A stretch of 64,000 nucleotides of DNA. It comes from Bagarius yarrelli (lineage: Eukaryota > Chordata > Actinopteri > Siluriformes > Sisoridae). The notes under the pieces are model-generated. The model saw only the letters and a program-made list of their open reading frames with translations. It ran no database searches and was not told the origin of the DNA. Below are positions 40,601 to 53,500 of the stretch, in pieces. The DNA is taken from assembly GCA_005784505.1 (NCBI GenBank), contig VCAZ01000137.1, forward strand, positions 828,501 through 892,500, in the 5' to 3' direction. The position numbers and the translations under genes are program-made. Numbering within the stretch: position 1 is the first letter of the stretch; every line of letters starts with the position of its first letter.

Positions 40601-42834
40601 TGCTTTGATTAATGCCAGAAATAACAGGATTAATGTTACAACAATAACGTAAAAGAGTACTGGAACAAACTAATCCAGTGTGACGTCACTTCCATGTTGA
40701 ACACTGTTCTATAATCAGTCAGGGTGGATCTGGAGATGGTTTTCAGTCCTAAAGTAACTAAACCACTGAAACCCTAACTGGACTGGGATCAGTGATATCT
40801 GTATAAATCTGTGATGGGTGAATCGGCGAGATATACGAGTGGTTATGCCACTAAACTGTCTGTACTGCTAAAACACATGCAATTTTATTGCAGTATTAAT
40901 TTTAATCACTAATCAAAAGTTAAAAAGCTGAGTTTTATCTGTAATTCAACAAAACGTGCCCTTTTCTGTTTCCTCCAATCACAGGGGCTTTTAATCACCA
41001 GTTTTTTACATCAGTGTATTACTGTCCAAACAAGCTGCCAATCTTCCACTGGATGAGCACCAGGGACAGATTCCTAATGAAGACCGTGTCTTATAGATGG
41101 CTATCCGGACAGAACCACAGGAAGCAGAGATGAGATGAGATCTACCTTTGCTGCAGTATTGACTGATCCTCTGGTTCCTCTGTTTCATGTGTATTTTACC
41201 ATGTTTCACTTTTGAGTAACAAAATTTGAAGTGTCTACTTTCTAACAAGACCAGATGTGTGAACGCAGATTACAGGGTTTAAGAGCTACAGACACTTTCA
41301 TAGGTATGTCATTTTTTAGAAAAGAGCTCGATTTAGGGAAGTGACCACACAAAACGATCCCAAAGACCAGTTTGCACTGTGTGATTTTTAATAGTCTTCT
41401 GTGATTGTACAAATGTGATCCCCATGTCACACTTCAGGATCTCATGTGTGTCATAATGTCGAACTGTACAACAATCAAAAACAGACGCACAACTAAAGAA
41501 TCGTCTGGAGATTTAGGCCAACAATCTGTGAAACGTTTAGTAACTAGCATCCTCTAGCGCAGTGTTAGCTAGCAGCAAACAAACATCAGCAAGATCACGT
41601 CATACAAACACTCCTCTGCTCGCCCAAACTCGAGTCCATCAAACTCGTTACTAGATTATCCTTAGGTGGTCTGATGAGGTCACGGTAATTAGGTTCGCAA
41701 TCTTATTGGTTCATGGTTTGATGGTCCTCTCAGGAGAAGTCACACTGCCGTTAAGTGTCTGAAATCTTCTAAAACTGCCAGAATTTTATTGGAGGGAAAA
41801 ACTGATCTTAGCAGCCGTTAATCGTCAAACTAGCCATCAAAGGCATCCGACTTTAGCGCAGGATTAGAGGAGTTTTAGGGATTTACTCTGAAATATTTTT
41901 CTCAGAGTAACAAACCGTGGCTAAAATCTCACAGAGAAAAGCCTGGCCTTAGTCACGTAGCTGCTCCGATTATATTTTCTAGAGGGGAGTTTTATAGAAC
42001 TCAGATATTTTTATTGGCAGAGTGAATTAAAATAAGGAAAAATACGAAACCGCTCTTCCTGGTGGAAACGGTAAATAATGTTAACCATCAAATTCATGAA
42101 CAAACACTCCATAAAAAACTGCAGGTTTTGATTGGATAAAAACCCCAGAGTAATACAGTAACTCCAACCCTATCCAATCGGATTAAAGCTCTGTACAGCA
42201 GAGACTTTCTGACTGGAGACCCAGTTTAACAAAGGTGTGATTTTCCTTCTGAGGGACGTTACATCTAGGACAGAATTTGACCATTTGTGCGGTCGGGCTG
42301 GCAGGGGGTAAATCGCGGTCAGTGGAGGTACAGCACAGGAATGGACTGGACTCGGACAGCCCAATTGAACAGATATGAATTGATCAGATGCCTTTGGGTG
42401 ACTTTACACTGATTCAAAGACTATCAGCACTGTGCAGATGGAAAAGAGCGCACAAGCGAGAAACCAGGTGTGTGTGTGTGTCTGTGTGTCAGTGTGTGTG
42501 TGTGTGTGTGTGTGTATGTGCACAAGTAAGCGCAGGTTTTTCTCAAACTTGAGGCTCAACTCTGCAAAGTTTCATTACAACTTCTGACAATTCAGCCTGT
42601 AATTGTACATACAGTGACAGTTGGGTCGGGCTGCAACCATGAACATAAAACGGTCTGGATTTCTGGCTCTCTCTCCCTCTATCCAAAGCTCCTCTATTCA
42701 GCTCTCTCTCCAGCTCTTCTCTTCTCCCAGCTCTCCTCTAGCTCTCTCTCTCTCTCAGCTCTCTCTCCCAGATCTCCTCTCTCTCTCCAGCTCTCTCTCC
42801 CAGCTCTCTCCCAGCTCTCTCTCTCTCCTCTCCC

Positions 42835-42909
<75 letters not shown>

Positions 42910-45900
42910 TCTCTCTCTCTCTCCCAGCTCTCTCTCTCTCTCTCTCTCTCTCCCAGCTCTCTCTCTCAGCTCTCTCTCTCCCTCTCTCTAGCTCTCTCTC
43001 TCTCCCAGCTCTCTCTCCCCAGCTCTCTCTCTCTCTCTCTCTCCCAGCTCTCTCTCTCTCCCAGCTCTCTCTCTCCCATCGCTCTCTCTCCCAGCTCTCT
43101 CTCTCTCTCTATCTCCAGCTCTCTCTCTCCCAGCTCTCTCCCAGCTCTCTCTCTCTCTCTCTCTCTCCCAGCTCTCCTCTCCCGCTCTTCCTCTCCAGCT
43201 CTCTCTCTCTCCAGCTCTCTCTCCTCTCTCTCTCTCTACCTCACTCTCTTAGCTCTCTCTCTCTCCCAGCTCCTCTCTCAAGCTCTCTCTCTCTCCCTCC
43301 CAGCTCTCTCTCTCTCCCAGCTCTCTCTCTCTCCTCCCAGCTCTCTCTCTCTCTCTCTCTCCTCTCTCTCCCACTCTCTCTCTCCCAGCTCTCTCTCTCT
43401 CTCTCTCTCTAGCTCTCTCTCTCCTCCAAGCTCTCTCTCGCTCCAGCTCTCTCCCAGCTCTCTCTCTCTCTTTCCCAGCTCTCTCTCGCTCCAGCTCTCT
43501 CGCTCCAGCTCCCAGTCTCTCGCTCTCTCTCGCTCCCAGATCTCTCTCCCCAGCTCTCTCTCCCAGCTCTCTCTCTCGCTCTCTCTCTCTCTCTTTCAGC
43601 TCTCGCTCCCAGCTCTCTCTCTCTCTCTCTTTCAGCTCTCGCTCCCAGCTCTCTCTCTCCCAGCTCTCTCTCTCCCGCTCTCTCTCTCTCTCTCCTCTCT
43701 CTTGCTCCCAGCTCTCTCTCTCTTTCAGCTTCTCTCTCTCTCTCTCAGCTCTCTCTCTCTCAGCTCTCGCGCTCTCTCTCAGCTCTCTCTCTCTTCTCTC
43801 TTCTCTCTATAGCTCTCGCTCTCTCAACTCTCGCTCTCCTCTCCCAGCTCTCTCAGCTCTATCAGCTCTCGCGCTCTCTCAGCTTTCGCTCTCTCAGCTC
43901 TCGCTCTCTCGCTTAGCTTTCGCTCTCTCAGCTCTCTCGCTCTCTCTCTCAGCTCTCTCTCTCTTTCAGCTCTCGCTCTCTCAGCTCTCTCTCTCTGCTC
44001 TCGAGAACTAAAGCTGAGAGAGATGAGAACTAAAGCTGAGAGAGAGATGAGAGCTAAGAGCTGAGACTCTTAGTTCTCATGTCTCTCAGCTTTAGTTCTC
44101 ATGTCTCTCAGCTTTAGTTCTCATCTCTCTCAGCTTTAGTTCTCATCTCTCTCAGCTTTAGTTCTCATCTCTCTCAGCTCTCGCTCTCTCCTTCTCTCTC
44201 TCTTTCACCATCAGCGCTGCTCTGTGCTGCAGGGGTGTCTAAATGGAAATGGTGTGTTTACCTTCCTGCTTCACAATCTGCTTATTAGTGCCACACTGCT
44301 ACACCATCTGTTTACACCCCCAACCCCACAACTACAGCCCTCACCAACTCTCTGCACACACTCCTCTCAGCCTGGCCACTCATCAACACACAGAACATCT
44401 CAGTGAGTCTGAGGGAAAGGGCTTTCAGGTCATGCTGACAGTTTTACTCACAGAAAGTCAAGTCAAGCTTTTGACATGGAGAAAATGCTGCCTTAAAGAG
44501 TATGTGAGTGAATTTTCTGCTCCAATCAAAGCATTTTACAATCGCTCCACTCCGGTTCCGCTCCGGATTTTCATTTTCATGTGCTTCCTCCTTGCCTTTA
44601 AAAAAAACCTGCTCCAGAACCCCTCCGCTCACATACTCTGCCTCAAACATACTGTACAGTAGTGTATTAACTGCATGACAAACAAAATGGTAATAAACGA
44701 CATAAAATACATTAAAGGTTAATTAACCGGTCGAACCGCTGAGGGGGGGGAAATATCGAATTAATTTGTAGCCTGATATTTATAATTTCTGTATTATTAT
44801 CATTGATAATAACAGGAGACACGGAATGTGTGTAAAAGAGAGAAAACAGAACAGCAGATCAGCTCAGCATATTTAAATACTGATCATACTGATGGCTTTA
44901 TACAGCATATAAAAACAAAATATGTAATTAAAATAGCCTTTCTTTCTCTTTTACGCGCTGAAACTGTGAGGATTTGGCTTTCCCCCTCTGATCAGTAGCA
45001 CTCGGTCCTAACGATTACCTCTCCTGGGCTAAAATACTTCTATAAAACGGACAATAGTGTAGGACACAGATCGGGACTGACGCTCGTCATCACTGAAGTT
45101 GCACGCTGCGCTTTTCAGACACTACAATCAGATAAGTATGGACTGATTTGGACAGTGGTTCAGCCACTACGCTGCAGACACTGTGCACTGCAAACAAGTA
45201 GTAAGCTACGCACGCTGCATGATGGGGGAAGGAATGACACTACATGTCCAAATTAAAAGCGTGAGGCTTGAAGATCCTGGTTGTTGATTTGTGACAGTGT
45301 TTGTATCGTTCGGCTCACGTGGTTGACTGTACACGTAAACGTGTAAAAACAGCTGTATGTCCTTTGGGTGCTACACATGAGGTGACGGAGCTGACGGACT
45401 TGGACTCGAGTGTGTGTGGATATTGCCTATTGATTGGTGTGCTGAGTGAGCTCTGACTGGTTTACATCCTAACCATCCAGTTGCAGTATTTGGAATTAAA
45501 AATAGAAATTACTTACTTAAAAAAAAAAATCGCAGTTTTATGCGGTTCAGAATTAATATCTGCTCAAGTCGCAATTGTTTTGCCATCTAAATAAGTAGTG
45601 GTGGCCACGCCCGGACACCAACAGGAGTAAATTAGAGATAACCCTAGTTTTAAGGAAAAGGTTGTTAGATAAGCTTCTATCGTTAGGAGTAACGAATGGG
45701 AAGTTTGTTGCAGTGCACAGTGTCTGCAGCGTAGCGGCTGAACCACTGTCCAAATCAGTCCATACTTATCTGATTGTAGTGTCTAAAAAGCGCTGCATTG
45801 ATCTGGCAGTCTCTTAAGCACCACCGCTGCCGCTGCGGATTCGGAGCTGATAGGAATGATTTACCTCTCAGATAGTTTCAGGCCTGTAGAGAAAACTCAG

Positions 45901-47114
45901 CTTTTGATTCTGTGCGAAAAGGGATTTAGCTGCCCAGATTCGTGGCCGAGCCTCATCACTGAAATGTCACCTTAATAACGTGAAAGGTGGCGTGTTAACC
46001 GATAAAGAGCCCCCTTGCGATTTACACACTCGGCTTCCGGTTTCCAGTGGAAAACTAGGCCCTTATTCGGGGAGAGAGAGAATTCCACAGAGGTTTGAGT
46101 AACAAGATGGAAAATTTAAGTCAGATTGCGTTGAATCGAAAGCGAGTGTTCATTTAAACGCGTAATGATATTAGCTTTCCCGAAAATTACACAGGACGTA
46201 ATTACCCAACTATATTAATAAAAGAATGCAAATGTAGTAAGATGCATTTTTTTCTCTTTATGAAACACCCAACGGTCAGGGTGGGAATACATTTTGGTAG
46301 CCCGATTGTAGGACACAATACCACCGTAACGATAGGCAGGCCACTTTGTGAGCCCTGAAATGGATAATGTTTAACCACATGTGTGTGTGGGTGTGTGTGT
46401 GTGTGCAGAATAATGAAATAATGTTAAACTGTTTTATAGTAAGAACGTTGCTCTATTGCGGTTCTACAGGTTCACCGATTCAGAACATTTTACACTCAAT
46501 TGTTCACTAGTGATTCTTTATGATTCACTGAATCAATTCATTCATGTTTATTTTAGTCTAAATTCACTAATGTTGTTTCCTGATTATCAGCAATTATTTT
46601 AATATCGTTTATAGTCTAATTTCAGGTTGTGATTTAATCTTAATCCAGGAATCGTCAGTATCAGTAAATCAATCCAGAATCAATAAATTTTCAGTCTCAG
46701 ACAATCAGAGATTTTTCAGCATTTAATCAGTTAAAGTTTTCAGTTTGTTTGTGGGGAAAAATAAATAAATAAATAAATGGATTGAGGTGGTTTGGTCAAC
46801 ACACTGACATCAGATGGTTATGATTGGTTGATTGAAATGTTAATGCAGAATCAGTCCAGAATCTAAGTCACCTGGGAGCTCTTCGCCTACTGGTTTTTTT
46901 CTATCCTTAGAATTTGAACTTGCCCGACATACTGGTTTTTTCCATACTATACGGTAGCGATGGATGCGATGTTATTTTCAGACAGCAACTTTATAAGACA
47001 TGTCTTACATGAAGGCCCACCAACACTGACTCATTATTAGTAATGGAAGCAGTGAGAGTGGACAGTCAAGCGACAGCTCTGCCTTCTGAGGTGAAAGAGT
47101 GAGCTGAGTTCTGA

Positions 47115-47154
<40 letters not shown>

Positions 47155-47447
47155 ATAAGACGTATGATTAATTGCACTACCGATGTGTTCTAGCGCTCTG
47201 TTACAGCAGACAGGCCAGATGGCCTGTGATGTGATGCGATGTGATGCACAATGATCACTAATGTTGTGTGTGCGTGTTTACGTGTGTGTGTGTGTGTGTG
47301 TGTGTAAGAGCGAGTGAGTGTACCTTTGCCCCATGTTTCTGCAACACCTCCAGGATATCGTTGTGAGCTCTCTCAGCTGCCACATGCAGAGGAGTCATAA
47401 AGCTACACAGTACAAAAGAAAAGACAGAAAAGAAAGGTATTAAACTC

Positions 47448-47515
<68 letters not shown>

Positions 47516-50500
47516 CTCTGTCTCTTTCTGGCTGTAGGGGACTACATTTCATTTTAAAACATCAGAATGCAAATCATGTTTCAGCGGCCGATCCAGGAAG
47601 AATCCACACAAATCTACACAAGCTCCTAAGACTAACAAACAAATGTTTTTCCTCATTTTAATAACAAAACATCAATCATCACTATAATGACTATCCACCA
47701 CCGCGACTCGGGTAAACCACTTCCTGAAAATAAACGAATATAAAATGATCAATTGCTTCATTATGGCTTATTTTGCCTCTTTCCCTTCATGCACATGTGG
47801 AAAAACAGCTGTAGACTTTGAGCGCTGGAGTTTCTTTATTACTTTTCTCTCCTTAGGATTTGCACATGACTACATTTTGGGAACTCTGCTTTGAGCTTTG
47901 CTGGAACAATTTCATTTTAGTCTTATGGTGAAATCGATTTCAGGACATTCAATGGCACTCACTCTTTGTTCTTCTCGTTGACGTTGGCGCCTTTCCTCAA
48001 CAGTAGCTCAGTCACCTGCTTCCTCTTGGGGTGTGGCGAGGCCACGGCGCAATGCTGCAACGACAACACGGTTTAAGATCAACGGGAAGCTTTAATGGCA
48101 TTCCGAAGCACAAACTGAAATTAAAAGTTTTGCAGAAGCTGGGAGGATTGTGGGGGACTCCCAACACTGCCAGGATGGCCACTGCTGGGCCCCTGAGCAA
48201 GGCCCCTTAACTGATGTGTTGGATTCAAAAACGTTTAGGATAAAGACATCCGCCAAATTCCAGAAATGTAAATTTAGGGTAAAGGATGTCATATCCTGTA
48301 ATTAACAACAAGGTGTGTATGTAATTAGACAGAAATGATTCCTACATTATAGCATGGACTTTTAACAAGCTATATTGTGCATACACAAGTGTTTGCTTCA
48401 GATTACATCAAAATCCAGCTCTACCACCTTACAACGATGGATGGATGGATGGATGGATGGATGGATGGATGGATGATAGATAAGAAATCACATGCAGCAT
48501 GTGAGCTAGATGGGCAGGGCTTCTGTGGTGTCAGTTAATATTAAAGATAAAGATAATATATTTTACCCCACTGGCTGCTTTTAATATATAGAGAGGTGAT
48601 ATTAATGACATTAGTGTACTCGGATGTTGAGCAGGTGTGTGTGAGGGCGGAACTCACCAGCGCAGTCTCGTGGGTCTGGGGGTGTTTGAAGTTGATGATC
48701 TCGAGAGCAAGTGTCTTCTTCACTTTGGCCATGTCGGCCTCGCGTGCCGCCTGGAGCAGGGAGTGCCCCTTAAACTCGTCTGAGGAACAGCAGAAGGACA
48801 CAGGAAAGGGGACGAGAAGACAGTTGAGGGGATTTGAGTGGGTCAATTTCTTAAAGGAATTTTCCACCCAAAAATTAATATTGACACAGATTGTTCCAAA
48901 GGCAGAAGGTCTTCTTTTAAACACACCAGGATATTTCTGATGAACTCCGGTTCTGGTTTGATTTAATGATGCCTGACTATGGATTTTGAACAGCGTGCAT
49001 CTTTCTCAGAGTGTAAACCAGGCACAGCGCATATGTGTACGATGTTATCACGCCAGCAGCAGCGCCGCGATACACGTGCCCCCACAAGGGACGCAGCAGA
49101 GATAATAATGTAGAATAAAATCATTTTTTGCACAAAAAAAATTCTCAGTGCATCGTAACAGTTAAGCCACTGATGTGAGAATTGTAATTTTTGGGTGAAC
49201 TATTCTTTTAATGTTTTAGTCTGTGAAATCGTCTTTAAAAAAAGACAGAGTTTTATCTTCAAGCTTTGCATTACGTTCGGTTCTTAAAAGGCTGTTTGGC
49301 TTTTAACCCGGTGGTGTAGCTTAGTCAGAAGCTGAAGGTTTAAGACCAGAATCTGACCCAAGATATTCACAAGACACTTATCACTGAGATCAATAATCCG
49401 ACCTGCTGTGGAGTAAGAACTTTATTCAGAAATGACCTGGAAGTGAAATCGTTCTTGCTGGATCAGGCTGGCTTGGTTTTAAAGCTTTAATCACTGCTAT
49501 GTTTTAGAATTAGGCCTACCGTGGATTGTTTAGATAAGACGCACTATGAGAAGAGTATTGCACTCACAGGTAAGTCTCTCTTTAAGCTCAGGTGTGGGGG
49601 CCATGTCCACCGCGCTCTTGCCGTGACAGTTGACCAGCGTAGGATCGGCTCCGTGACTCAGCAGGAGGGAGCAGACCTCCACCCGGTTCTTGGACGCTGC
49701 CTCATGCAGGGGGGTGAACTGCCACAGGTCCATTGCATTCACACATGCACCATGCTAAAGACACAAAAACACACAAGACAACTTTTTTTTGTTTCTGCAA
49801 AGAACTGCGATCAGGAGAACGACATAAACGAGACAAACACTAAAGGACATCAGAGCAGTAAAGTTATTTTAATAAAATACATTCACATTTCTTACATTTA
49901 CTCATTTCTTTCTTCTATAAAACTGAGTGCTTAGGGTTTACGTGCCTTTGTCAGTGGCCCTGCTTAACTGCGCTGGGAATTAAACCCACAACCTTCTGAC
50001 TGGCTGTCCAACACCTTAAACACTGAGCTCCCTTATTTAAATACAGAACCCAGATTCAGGCTACATCGGTGGCTGTCACTAATTTTCTTTTACTTTAATT
50101 TAGTTTGCTTTTATATAATTGCATGTGTTCAGCTTTGTTTGTTTTACACCTCCTCCCTTATTCATCCAGCATCAATGTAAACCCATGGACACAGAAAACT
50201 GGATCAGCTGTCAGAGGAAGACGTTTCATTTCAAATCAAGCTATATGACAACTTGGTCACTAACGCCGTGTCTCTGTAGGCTTCCGCTGATCATGGAGTC
50301 AGTCATTTTTTTTTTTAATCACTTAGTAAAAACAGAAATGGTAGACAAACTCTCAGCCATGTAGAGTAAATAAACAAGGTTTAAAAACATGGAAACACAT
50401 CTAACAACTCGTAATGAAGTCAACATGCAGGAGGATCAATAACATGGAAATGCAGTAAGGGACATGTGCTTTGCTAAACACCGCGTTAGATATAGGACGA

Positions 50501-53500
50501 GAGAAAGATGAGCTGCAAGTATCAGCCTAAGACAGGTTTGCTCTGATAACCCCGTCAACACGTGTTAACCACAATTCCACCACTGATAACGGCATTAAAA
50601 ATGTCCCTTTATTCCCTTACAGGCCATCATCGGGCTAGGGGAAAAAGCTGCTATTGTAGTTCACCAGTTAATTTCTATTCTAATTAGTCCAAAAGTGTTT
50701 ATTTATTTTCTACAACAGTAGAGCACAGAACAGGACTTTTCCTCCCTTTTCGTCCCTTCCTGACCTTGACGCCTTCCTTTCTACCCTTAGACTCAGCCAC
50801 TGACATTTATCATTCTCTCTTTCTTTAACAATAGATTTTCCTATGCCCTCTGTCTGTCAAACCTAAGACGACTTCTTGTCCTGCTGCTTGGCTGGGTGAG
50901 AACGAAGATCAACAGAAAGTAGATGAATGAAATCCCATCTCAACACAGCTCTCGCCACCTACCAAGAAAGAAAAGTCCTTTGCAGACAGACAGAGAGGAT
51001 GAAGTAGTTGAGTAGCGATGAGAGCGAAGCGCTTGTGAAGCTCGCAAGGGTCTTTTAATTTTCTCCTTAGAAGGCTCTTGTAGCCGCAATCTCCTTGTAG
51101 GCTTTGAGTGCAGTCTTGGCCGAACTCACATACGAGAACTTGAACAAGAGAGCGTCTCTTCTTGTTCAAGTTCTCGTATGTAGAGTTCGGCCAAGAGACT
51201 GAAGACCTTCATCCTCTCTGTCTGCAAAGGACTTTTCTTCCTTCTAAGATAAGCAGATTAAGAAATTTTGCAAGACCTTCACCACCTCTCCATCAAACCT
51301 TACATTTCCCACCTATGGCTCGTATTCTCCTTTAAAATTTATAACCTTGGCACCAGATGGGGTCTTACTAGTCATCCTGTCCTACTGGATTCAATCCTTT
51401 CATCAATGCTTTAGACAATGTCTCTGCATCAAGCATTTATCATCTCATGACTCCTTATCTTCTGCTTAGGAGAGCACAGCTTACTCACTGTTTATAATCA
51501 AATGTCTCTCTGCCTCTCACAGAACAACCTCCAAAATCCCGACCAGTCTGGCTTAAAAGCTGCACACTCTACAGAGACTGCCCTTTGAGACGGTCACTGG
51601 AAAGCTTTACGCAGCCAGGTCATCCCAACTTCCATCTGTTCCAGCTGTGTTCGACACTTTCAACCACAAAATTCTGCTTTTCACTCTCAAGGGCCTTGGC
51701 ATTTGGGGAACAGCATATTAGTGGTTTGCTTTCTACTTCACTCATATGAGGTACCATGGAGAGGAACGAAATCTACTCCACGCAGACCCCCTACTAATGT
51801 CCCACAAGTCTCAGTACTTGGTCCTCTGTTTTTATCCCTCTATACCAGCTCACTTACTAAAGTTATTTCCTCACATGTGTTCAACTACAATTGTTATACT
51901 GATGACATCAAACATTTCTTATCCTACCTTCCCTCAGACACCACAGCTTTTGCCCAGATCTCGGCATGCCTGGCAGACATATCATCTTGAATAGCAGCTC
52001 ATCAACTGAAACATAACGGATCTTCATCCCTGCTGATTCTTCGCCGTGCCAGGATATTGCAATCACCATGGACAATTCACTAATCTCTTCTTTGACCACC
52101 GCATGCAACCTTTGGCTTATCGCAGACATTCAATTAATTCTTTTTCTCATATGTTGCTAACTTGATCCAATCCTGCAGGATTCTGCACAGGTTGTTTTTA
52201 ACCTCCCAAAATGTTTACACCCTAACTCATTGCTGCGCTCCCCCCACTGGCTCCCAGTAGCTTCACGCATCAGATTTAAAACATTGATGCTTGCTTATAA
52301 AGCCAAAAATACAGTAGCATCCTTTCAGCTCCATCACAACACGCTTTCTCGGATCCAAAAGCACTGATCAACTACTCCTACCATCCCCTAAGACGCAAGG
52401 TAGGGCTGCCTCAAGACTCTTTATTGTTCTGGCACCAAGATGGACTTCTCATCAATGTCAGAACAGTCAAGTCCTGGGCTGTCTTTAAGAGTCTTTGAAG
52501 ACCCAGCTCTTTCTCAAAGACCTAGCACTTGACATGGATTATTACACTTGTACCAGTACTGAGCTGTTTAATAATGACTCAAGCCACTTTTTTACATCAC
52601 TCTGGATAAATAATGCAAATGTTCATGCAAAAGTTCATGTACTGTTATTTCCATAGTAACCGCTCACTGTCGATATAGTCGCTCGCTGAACAAAAGGAGA
52701 AATATTCTCTGGTGTAACAGGCAGAGTTGAAACTGTCACCAGGATGTAAAGCTATAGAACAATCAACGCCACTTCTATTCTCTTACCTTCTATTGGCTCA
52801 CAATGTAACGCAGGTTCAATAATTAACTGTCACAGGGGTCTGCATATACACAGACCATAATTATTGATTAGATCAAATAATGGCACGGCTATTTTATGCA
52901 GCTAATTAAAATCCATGATTGAATTCACATGTTCTTTAGATATACTGAGCACTTGTGTTACCTATACCATATACTGCCTTAATGTTCAGGAGCTGTACAT
53001 CCATGTGTACCCAGCTGTACAGCTATACATCTACTACACCATATCTTTTGGAATGGAAAGTTCTGGCGTGAAAAATATACGTCACATAAGCCAACAAATC
53101 AGGCTGAGAAGGTAACACTATGCCTTCAGGTTCGGGATATTTGGGCTTGCTGGGACCAAATGTTTTATACTCCTTTTTGGTCCGGACCAAATAAACCGAG
53201 CTACAGGTGTAAACACAACCTAAGAAAACCTAAGCCTAAATGGCTTTCCAGAGCTCATATGGGCATAAGCATACTTCAGAAGCAACCACAGGGCAAACTA
53301 CAAAGAACCCCATCGGAGCTGAATTTAATCAAGCATGCATTTCACTTTCTGAAGGCAAACTGCCCCAGGAACAAGCAGCAACTTAAAAAGCTGCAGTGAA
53401 GACAAACGATCAGGTATTACAGCTAGCTGAATCATTACTGATTACATTGTGCTGTTGGATTAAAAGTGTTGGGTTACCCCAAAGAAATGGATGCACACAC

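Larger units (their letters stand above)
40561..47323 (-). other. tnks: tnks intron (6.8 kb)
   Basis: Holds (TG)n tracts near 42472-42514, 46380-46405 and 47118-47152, the polypyrimidine region 42660-44200 and the inverted-repeat pair 45109-45795. The stretches 40561-42450 and 45800-47100 are AT-rich and unrecognised. Confidence 0.8.
48055..48657 (-). other. tnks: tnks intron
   Basis: 603 nt with a degenerate SINE (48130-48280) and (GGAT)n at 48437-48474. Confidence 0.8.

Noticed and set aside
42614..43412. 263-aa Ser/Leu-rich open frame
   Set aside because: It is a translation of the CT-rich tract inside a tnks intron.
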